Assembly (NCBI GenBank): GCA_947379975.1
Contig: CANCPF010000039.1
Span: 1 to 11,449 of the forward strand
Direction: 5' to 3'
Origin: Methylophilaceae bacterium
Lineage (GTDB): Bacteria; Pseudomonadota; Gammaproteobacteria; Burkholderiales; Methylophilaceae
Length of the DNA stretch: 11,449 nucleotides
The position numbers and the translations under genes were made by a program. The notes below the pieces were generated by a model. The model searched no databases. It was not told where the DNA came from and saw only the letters and a list, made by a program, of their open reading frames with translations. Shown in pieces: positions 7,490-11,449 of the stretch; the stretch's first letter is position 1; each line of letters begins with the position of its first letter.

Positions 7490-7723
7490 TTACTCAATGT
7501 TGTACTGCTGAATTTTCTTACGCAAGGTATTGCGATTTAAGCCTAAAATTTCTGCCGCTTTGCTTTGGTTGCCAGCCGCGTGTTGCATGACATATTCAAG
7601 CAAAGGTTTTTCTATGCAACTCAATACCATGTCATATATCGCATGTGGCGATTCGCCATCTAAGTCTTTAAAGTATTGATCTAGCGAAGATTTTACGCTA
7701 TTTGCGAGCTCACATTTATTCAT
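7490..7723 (-). CDS. fis: Fis-family DNA-binding protein
   Basis: This 77-residue protein is the short betaproteobacterial form of Fis, a nucleoid-associated homodimer that bends DNA and tunes transcription of growth-rate genes. The N-terminal part is a helical dimerisation region (about 25-48). The C-terminus is the helix-turn-helix, GNQSKAAEILGLNRNTLRKKIQQYNIE in two parts at 51-61 and 62-77, as in Fis and NtrC-type C-terminal domains. Its ATG overlaps the dusB stop by one base (TAATG) with AAGG (7731-7734) seven bases upstream, implying translational coupling. The dusB-fis pair is the classic arrangement also found in E. coli, which separates this gene from lone NtrC-like HTH fragments. 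Regulation of the downstream purine genes by Fis would be conjecture. Confidence 0.94.
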   Translation of the reverse strand: MNKCELANSVKSSLDQYFKDLDGESPHAIYDMVLSCIEKPLLEYVMQHAAGNQSKAAEILGLNRNTLRKKIQQYNIE

Positions 7724-8775
7724 TAGGCGACCTTAAAGGATAGGCTGGTTTCAATTAGGCCGGCTGTTTCAGCGTTCTCATTGACCTCATATTGCAAGCG
7801 ATTATCGCGGCTTTGCAAGTGATCAAAAAACTCGTCAATGGCAGCTAGTTGTAGCGGTATTGTTTGCAGGGTATTCATATTGTGGCGAAAGTTAGCAGAA
7901 TCTTTTAAGCCTTTGGTGTACCAAGAAATATGCTTGCGCGCCATACGCATGCCGGTTAACTCACCATAAAAATCGTATAAATCATGCAAATGCGTTAACA
8001 TTACTTCGCGAATTTCAGTTACTTCTGGCGGTGGTAAATGCTCACCAGTCTTAATAAAGTGTTCCATTTCACGGAATATCCACGGCCGACCTTGTGCGGC
8101 GCGACCAATCATCACCGCGTCTGCACCGGTATATTCCAGCACAAATTTCGCTTTTTCTGGTGTAGTAATATCGCCGTTGGCAATCAGTGGAATTTTAATC
8201 GCTTGTTTTACGGCGGCAATCGTATCGTACTCAGCATCGCCAGTGTATAAACAGGCGCGTGTGCGGCCATGCATGGCCAATGCTTGAATGCCTAAATCTT
8301 CAGCCATTTTGGCAATTTGTACCGCGTTACGGTTGTTTTTATCCCAGCCAGTGCGAATTTTTAAAGTCACTGGCACATTCACAGCGCCGACGACCGCACG
8401 CAGAATTTGTGCAACCAGCGGCTCATCTTTAAGTAAAGCCGAGCCGGCCATGACATTACAAATTTTCTTAGCAGGGCAACCCATATTAATGTCAATAATT
8501 TGCGCACCGTTATCCACATTATGCCGCGCAGCATCAGCCATCATTTGTGGATCAGCCCCAGCAATTTGCACGGAAATAGGGTCAACTTCACCCTCATGAT
8601 TGGCACGGCGCAAGGTTTTTTCGCTGCCATAAAGCAATGAATTTGAGGTCACCATTTCTGAAACAGCTAATCCTGCGCCCATTTTTTTGCAAAGCTGACG
8701 GAAAGGTCTGTCGGTTACGCCGGCCATGGGAGCAACGATCAGGTTGTTTTTTAGAATGTGTGAGCCGATTTGCAC
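7723..8775 (-). CDS. dusB: tRNA-dihydrouridine synthase B
   Basis: DusB is an FMN- and NADPH-dependent TIM-barrel enzyme reducing specific uridines in the tRNA D-loop to dihydrouridine. Motifs in order are LIVAPMAGVTDRPFR (12-26), SVQIAG (68-73), IDINMGCPAKKI (94-105) with catalytic Cys100, LKIRTGW (138-144) with the FMN-contacting Lys139, AMHGRTR (167-173) with His169, IANGDI (198-203) and VMIGRAAQGRPW (221-232). With 350 residues it is longer than E. coli DusB (321); the extra part is a C-terminal tail of about 25 polar residues ending SLSFKVA. The start is GTG: an in-frame TAA lies shortly upstream, no ATG lies between, and the next Met (17) is inside the first motif. The ribosome binding site is weak. 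It heads the minus-strand series; the promoter should lie in 8776-8923, divergent from the MFS gene. Confidence 0.96.
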   Translation of the reverse strand: MQIGSHILKNNLIVAPMAGVTDRPFRQLCKKMGAGLAVSEMVTSNSLLYGSEKTLRRANHEGEVDPISVQIAGADPQMMADAARHNVDNGAQIIDINMGCPAKKICNVMAGSALLKDEPLVAQILRAVVGAVNVPVTLKIRTGWDKNNRNAVQIAKMAEDLGIQALAMHGRTRACLYTGDAEYDTIAAVKQAIKIPLIANGDITTPEKAKFVLEYTGADAVMIGRAAQGRPWIFREMEHFIKTGEHLPPPEVTEIREVMLTHLHDLYDFYGELTGMRMARKHISWYTKGLKDSANFRHNMNTLQTIPLQLAAIDEFFDHLQSRDNRLQYEVNENAETAGLIETSLSFKVA

Positions 8776-8793
8776 TGTTTTATATTCTTATAT

Positions 8794-8823
8794 TTGAGTA
8801 TTTAACGCAAGACTGCCTATTTT
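8794..8823 (+). promoter_or_regulatory. Weak candidate promoter of the MFS gene
   Basis: TTGAGT (8794-8799) and TATTTT (8818-8823), 18 bp apart, each match the sigma70 hexamers at four of six positions and point toward the MFS gene. The AT-rich divergent spacer 8776-8923 must also hold the dusB promoter, for which I see only AT-rich -10-like strings on the other strand. No clear operator is visible. Confidence 0.25.
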
Positions 8824-8923
8824 ATACGCAAATGACATGGCAGAAAACTTAAATCTCCATAAAAGTTAAAGTTTGTGTAATCATTTAAGTCGTCAATTAA
8901 ATTCGCTAAAAGAAAGCATTATT

Positions 8924-10204
8924 TTGAACGTCAAAACGTCACCATCTACCACACACATTGCCTTTGCCAGTTTTATCGGCACCGCCATCGAATTTTACGA
9001 TTTTTACATCTATGCCATGGCTTCGGCATTGGTGATTGGGCAAGTGTTCTTCCCCTCTGGTGACAATGCGGCACAAGCCTTAAATGCCTTTCTTACCTTT
9101 GGTATAGCCTTCGTTGCAAGGCCTTTGGGGGCGATTATTTTTGGCCACTTTGGCGATAAAATTGGCCGAAAATCGACCTTGGCGGCGTCATTGCTGGTGA
9201 TGGGTTTGTCCACTTTACTCATCGGTTTTTTGCCCGGTTACGACACATTAGGCACTTGGGCGGCAGTATTGTTATGCTTACTTAGATTCGGCCAAGGCTT
9301 AGGTTTAGGCGGCGAATGGGGCGGCGCTGCATTATTGGCCACTGAAAGCGCGCCTGCCGGTAAGCGCGGTTGGTTTGGTATGTTTCCACAAATGGGACCC
9401 TCGATTGGCTTTTTACTAGCCACTTTAAGTTTTTTAGCTTTAACACTCTATTTGAGCGAAGCGGAATTTAAGAGTTGGGGTTGGCGTGTTCCATTTTTTG
9501 CCAGTGCCTTGCTCGTGCTAGTCGGTTTATATGTACGCTTTAAATTAGCAGAAACACCCGCTTTTGCCAAAGTTTTGGCGCAACATCACACACATAAAAC
9601 CCCGATTATGGCCTTGCTTAAAGGCCGTCTTCGCCCAGTTTTACTGGGCGCACTGGCCATGACGGTATGCTACAACCTGTTTTACACTGCTACGGTATTT
9701 TGCTTAAGCTATGGCACCAAAACACTACATATCCCACGCGCTGATTTTTTACAAATGCTCTGTGTAGCGTTCATTTTTATGGCTGTTATCACGCCAATAT
9801 CCGCCAGTTTGAGTGATAGATTTGGTCGCCGGCCAGTATTAATGACTGGTTGTTTTCTGGCTGTATTAGCTGGTTTCGCACTCAACCCACTCATGGCGAG
9901 TGGTTCAATGTTTCAAATCACCTTGTTTTTATCGCTAGCCTTATTATTAATGGGCGCAACGTTTGCCCCTATGGGCGCATTTTTACCTGAGCAGTTTCCA
10001 ACAGCAGTCCGTTACACCGGCGCAGGTTTAGCTTATAACTTAGGTGGCATTTTTGGCGCTTCTACCGCGCCATTTGTGTCGCAATTATTGGTCGATAAAG
10101 GCGGCTTGGTTTGGGTGGGTTATTACGTTTCGGCCATGGCGGCGGTTAGTTTAATGGCGGTGTTTTTTATGCAAGACTATGCACAAGTAGCAAAAGATTT
10201 ATAG
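8924..10204 (+). CDS. MFS transporter, metabolite:H+ symporter (MHS) type
   Basis: This inner-membrane transporter of about 426 residues has the 12-helix major facilitator layout and belongs to the subgroup containing ProP, KgtP and ShiA, which import organic acids or osmolytes with protons. Markers in the 426-residue numbering are FASFIGTAIEFYDFYIY (14-30) in TM1, the loop 2-3 motif GHFGDKIGRK (74-83), the strongly subgroup-specific RFGQGLGLGGEWGG (121-134) in TM4 and SDRFGRR (297-303) in loop 8-9. The frame is open to a TTG at 8873, giving 443 residues. The TTG at 8924 is preferred because it yields the short N-terminus usual for this group, but neither start has a good ribosome binding site and no ATG is available before TM1. 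The gene is divergent from dusB and stands alone. Its last six bases overlap the stop region of the convergent TusA-like gene. Substrate unknown. Confidence 0.9.
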   Translation: MNVKTSPSTTHIAFASFIGTAIEFYDFYIYAMASALVIGQVFFPSGDNAAQALNAFLTFGIAFVARPLGAIIFGHFGDKIGRKSTLAASLLVMGLSTLLIGFLPGYDTLGTWAAVLLCLLRFGQGLGLGGEWGGAALLATESAPAGKRGWFGMFPQMGPSIGFLLATLSFLALTLYLSEAEFKSWGWRVPFFASALLVLVGLYVRFKLAETPAFAKVLAQHHTHKTPIMALLKGRLRPVLLGALAMTVCYNLFYTATVFCLSYGTKTLHIPRADFLQMLCVAFIFMAVITPISASLSDRFGRRPVLMTGCFLAVLAGFALNPLMASGSMFQITLFLSLALLLMGATFAPMGAFLPEQFPTAVRYTGAGLAYNLGGIFGASTAPFVSQLLVDKGGLVWVGYYVSAMAAVSLMAVFFMQDYAQVAKDL

Positions 10205-10428
10205 CTTTTTGATTAAAAATACAAAACCTTCTTCGGTCGTCAATTCTCTCAGTAATTCGCATGAATTATTCGCTGTGAACGTCCTTATGTTTCTAATAGT
10301 GCCTTCGTTGCTGGTGATGAGCTTTAGAATTTGGCCGACTAACATCGTATCTAGAGTGTTTTTAGTGAGTATGGTTGGTAGGGGCAATCTTCTTGAGTCG
10401 CATCAAGAACAACATCGTAAATGATCAT
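10199..10428 (-). pseudogene. TusA-family sulfurtransferase, frame broken in CPxP motif
   Basis: TusA proteins carry sulfur as a persulfide on a CPxP cysteine for tRNA thiolation, molybdenum cofactor or sulfur oxidation pathways. Reading begins at an ATG (10426-10428) with AGGA (10438-10441) nine bases upstream and gives MIIYDVVLDATQEDCP. The frame then fails at a run of four C (10381-10384 on the + strand as G) and stops after 25 residues (10351-10353). The next frame continues as LPTILTKNTLDTM through GQILKLITSNEGTIRNI to EEGFVFLIKKL and a stop at 10199-10201. Adding one C restores a 76-residue protein with Cys15-Pro-Leu-Pro18, the normal TusA length and layout (LDAT..CPLP, xGQxLK, G-T-R-xI, FLI+K). 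No other damage is seen, so this is a fresh mutation, a base-calling indel, or a -1 slippage site. It lies 54 bp after the YkgJ-like gene. Confidence 0.82.
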
Positions 10429-10437
10429 TTTAAATTA

Positions 10438-10441
10438 TCCT
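10438..10441 (-). promoter_or_regulatory. Ribosome binding site deciding the TusA-like start
   Basis: AGGA on the minus strand lies nine bases before the ATG at 10428. It matters because it supports translation starting in the first frame, upstream of the break, rather than at the TTG (10387) of the second frame, which would omit the active-site cysteine. Confidence 0.6.
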
Positions 10442-10482
10442 ATCGTATGTCAGTGAGGCTTGGCTTTACTGCTTACTTGGTT

Positions 10483-10746
10483 TTATTGCAAATTGGGGGT
10501 CGTCGCTTTTTCTAAATCAAGCAACCATTTAATGGCTTGCCAAGGTTCTTCGCCACACATCTCAAGACTCGGTGCTATTGATAAACACACTGAGGGCCGC
10601 TCAGGTTTGCCAAATAACTGACATTTGTTATCTAAGCTTAATTGAATGCAGCGCTCCCCAGACATTTTTCCTTCAGGCATGCCAGGAATTGGTGATGAAA
10701 TAGATGGCGCTATGCAGCAGGCGCCGCAGTTTGGTCTGCAATCCAT
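10483..10746 (-). CDS. YkgJ-type cysteine cluster protein
   Basis: This 87-residue protein has the CxxxCxxCC arrangement of the YkgJ/UPF0153 family, thought to chelate zinc or iron; its biochemical role is not established. Cysteines fall at 3, 7, 10, 11, 33, 42, 54 and 64. The family-typical segments CGACCIAPSISSPIPGMP (7-24), ERCIQL (31-36) and CQLFGKPERPSVC (42-54) are intact. A TTG four codons earlier (10758) would overlap the upstream gene's stop. The ATG at 10746 is preferred because MDCRPNCGACC matches how members of the family begin, and it starts five bases after that stop. It sits between a molybdopterin-binding-domain gene and a TusA-like gene on the same strand, suggesting one transcript. 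Members next to the first of these are, from memory, common in betaproteobacteria. Confidence 0.9.
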   Translation of the reverse strand: MDCRPNCGACCIAPSISSPIPGMPEGKMSGERCIQLSLDNKCQLFGKPERPSVCLSIAPSLEMCGEEPWQAIKWLLDLEKATTPNLQ

Positions 10747-10751
10747 AAAAA

Positions 10752-11449
10752 TTAGCAATCATCCCAAGTGAAACTTAGCGCGGTGATGCCGGCTTTTATA
10801 TCTGTAATCGCCAACAAAACATCATGTTCTTGCCCTTTGATGCCTAGCTCAATTTTTCTGTTTACGCCAATTTTAGGTAGGCTAAATAACTTGGTGTTAG
10901 GGTATTTTTTAACAATTTCATTCATGAAATCAATTAGTTGACTTTCGCCAGCTTCGTAAACGTTAATCGCTTTTTCAATCAATATTATTTGATTAAATAA
11001 GTGGCTGTAATGCGTGTCTAGCACCCATTCCATCATAGGCCAGGCCATTTGTGGAAAGCCTGGTAGAAAATAATGTGACTGAACAGAAAAACCGGCACAG
11101 CGGTTGATTGGATTAGGAATGAGCGCGGCACCTAGCGGAAAATCTGCCATCAATACCCGTTTAGGATAAGCGCCTTCGCCAAATTGCGCTTCAAGTTCAG
11201 CTACCGCACCAGCATGTCGGGCAATCGGTACGTCTAAAGCGGCTGCTGCTGCCTGGCGGGTAAAATCATCCGGTGTTGCACCTATGCCGCCGAAGGAAAA
11301 TACAATATCAGTGCTTGCTAAGCTACGCTTAAAGCTGGCAATTAACTTTGCTGGATCGTCGCCTAAGTATTCGGCCCAAGCTAGTGATAATCCACGCGCT
11401 TTTAGCGTTTGAATGGCGTTGCTTAGATGTTTATCTTCTCGTTTTCCTG
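10752..11449 (-). CDS. Molybdopterin-binding domain protein (CinA-N/MoaB-like), partial
   Basis: The gene runs off the right edge; 231 C-terminal residues are present and the N-terminus (expected to hold the short start of the MoCF domain) is missing. In the visible numbering, GKREDKHLS (1-9) and LAWAEYLGDD (22-31) match the domain's first half. DIVFSFGGIGATPDDFTRQA (47-66) carries the molybdopterin-binding GG-G-T-DD motif, and LPGFPQMAWPMMEWVL (128-143) is the conserved PGxPxMxxxM segment. The remainder (about 144-231) is the small alpha/beta tail typical of stand-alone proteins annotated competence/damage-inducible protein A. No CinA nicotinamide deamidase domain follows, since the protein ends at DDC. 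True function is unclear; members may be Moco-related or nucleotide pyrophosphatases. The stop lies five bases before the YkgJ-like ATG, so the two are probably coupled. The frame is open from the edge, so a start inside the window is not required. Confidence 0.9.
   Translation of the reverse strand, partial: GKREDKHLSNAIQTLKARGLSLAWAEYLGDDPAKLIASFKRSLASTDIVFSFGGIGATPDDFTRQAAAAALDVPIARHAGAVAELEAQFGEGAYPKRVLMADFPLGAALIPNPINRCAGFSVQSHYFLPGFPQMAWPMMEWVLDTHYSHLFNQIILIEKAINVYEAGESQLIDFMNEIVKKYPNTKLFSLPKIGVNRKIELGIKGQEHDVLLAITDIKAGITALSFTWDDC

Noticed and set aside
10209..10424. Plus-strand open frame of 71 codons over the MFS-YkgJ interval.
   Set aside because: It is the antisense of the TusA-like gene, which has clear family motifs, a ribosome binding site and sensible length; the plus frame shows no recognisable features.

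Overview
The window looks like chromosomal DNA from a betaproteobacterium, most plausibly of the Methylophilaceae/Nitrosomonadales type. The evidence is the short beta-type Fis fused by overlap to dusB, the gene order dusB-fis-purH-purD-hemF, a c-551-like cytochrome and moderately AT-rich DNA. The assignment is inferred from gene content and protein style, not from a database match.

Layout. At 1-172 lies a non-coding leader with a promoter, followed by a small secreted class I cytochrome c (173-499, +). A perfect A/T-flanked palindrome at 530-561 separates it from a convergent NSS-family sodium:amino-acid symporter (583-1941, -) and probably terminates both genes. From 8775 down to 2133 one long minus-strand series runs dusB, fis, purH, purD, hemF and an M18 aminopeptidase. 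dusB and fis overlap by one base. fis-purH (153 bp) and purH-purD (86 bp) are separated by spacers holding inverted repeats. purD-hemF and hemF-aminopeptidase are 4 and 17 bp apart. The block links tRNA modification, a nucleoid protein, the two late steps of purine synthesis, heme synthesis and peptide turnover.

Divergent from dusB is an MFS transporter of the metabolite:H+ symporter type (about 8924-10204, +). It converges on a second minus-strand cluster at the right edge: a molybdopterin-binding (CinA N-terminal/MoaB-like) domain protein cut by the window end, a YkgJ-type cysteine-cluster protein, and a TusA-family sulfurtransferase. In the TusA-like gene the reading frame breaks exactly inside the active-site CPxP codons, at a run of four C. 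Adding one C, or a -1 slip there, restores a complete 76-residue TusA. This is the most interesting point of the window.

The rest is mostly housekeeping. I see no mobile element, CRISPR array, tRNA or rRNA. The non-coding signals worth attention are the structured fis-purH spacer and the 15-bp-arm palindrome between purH and purD.
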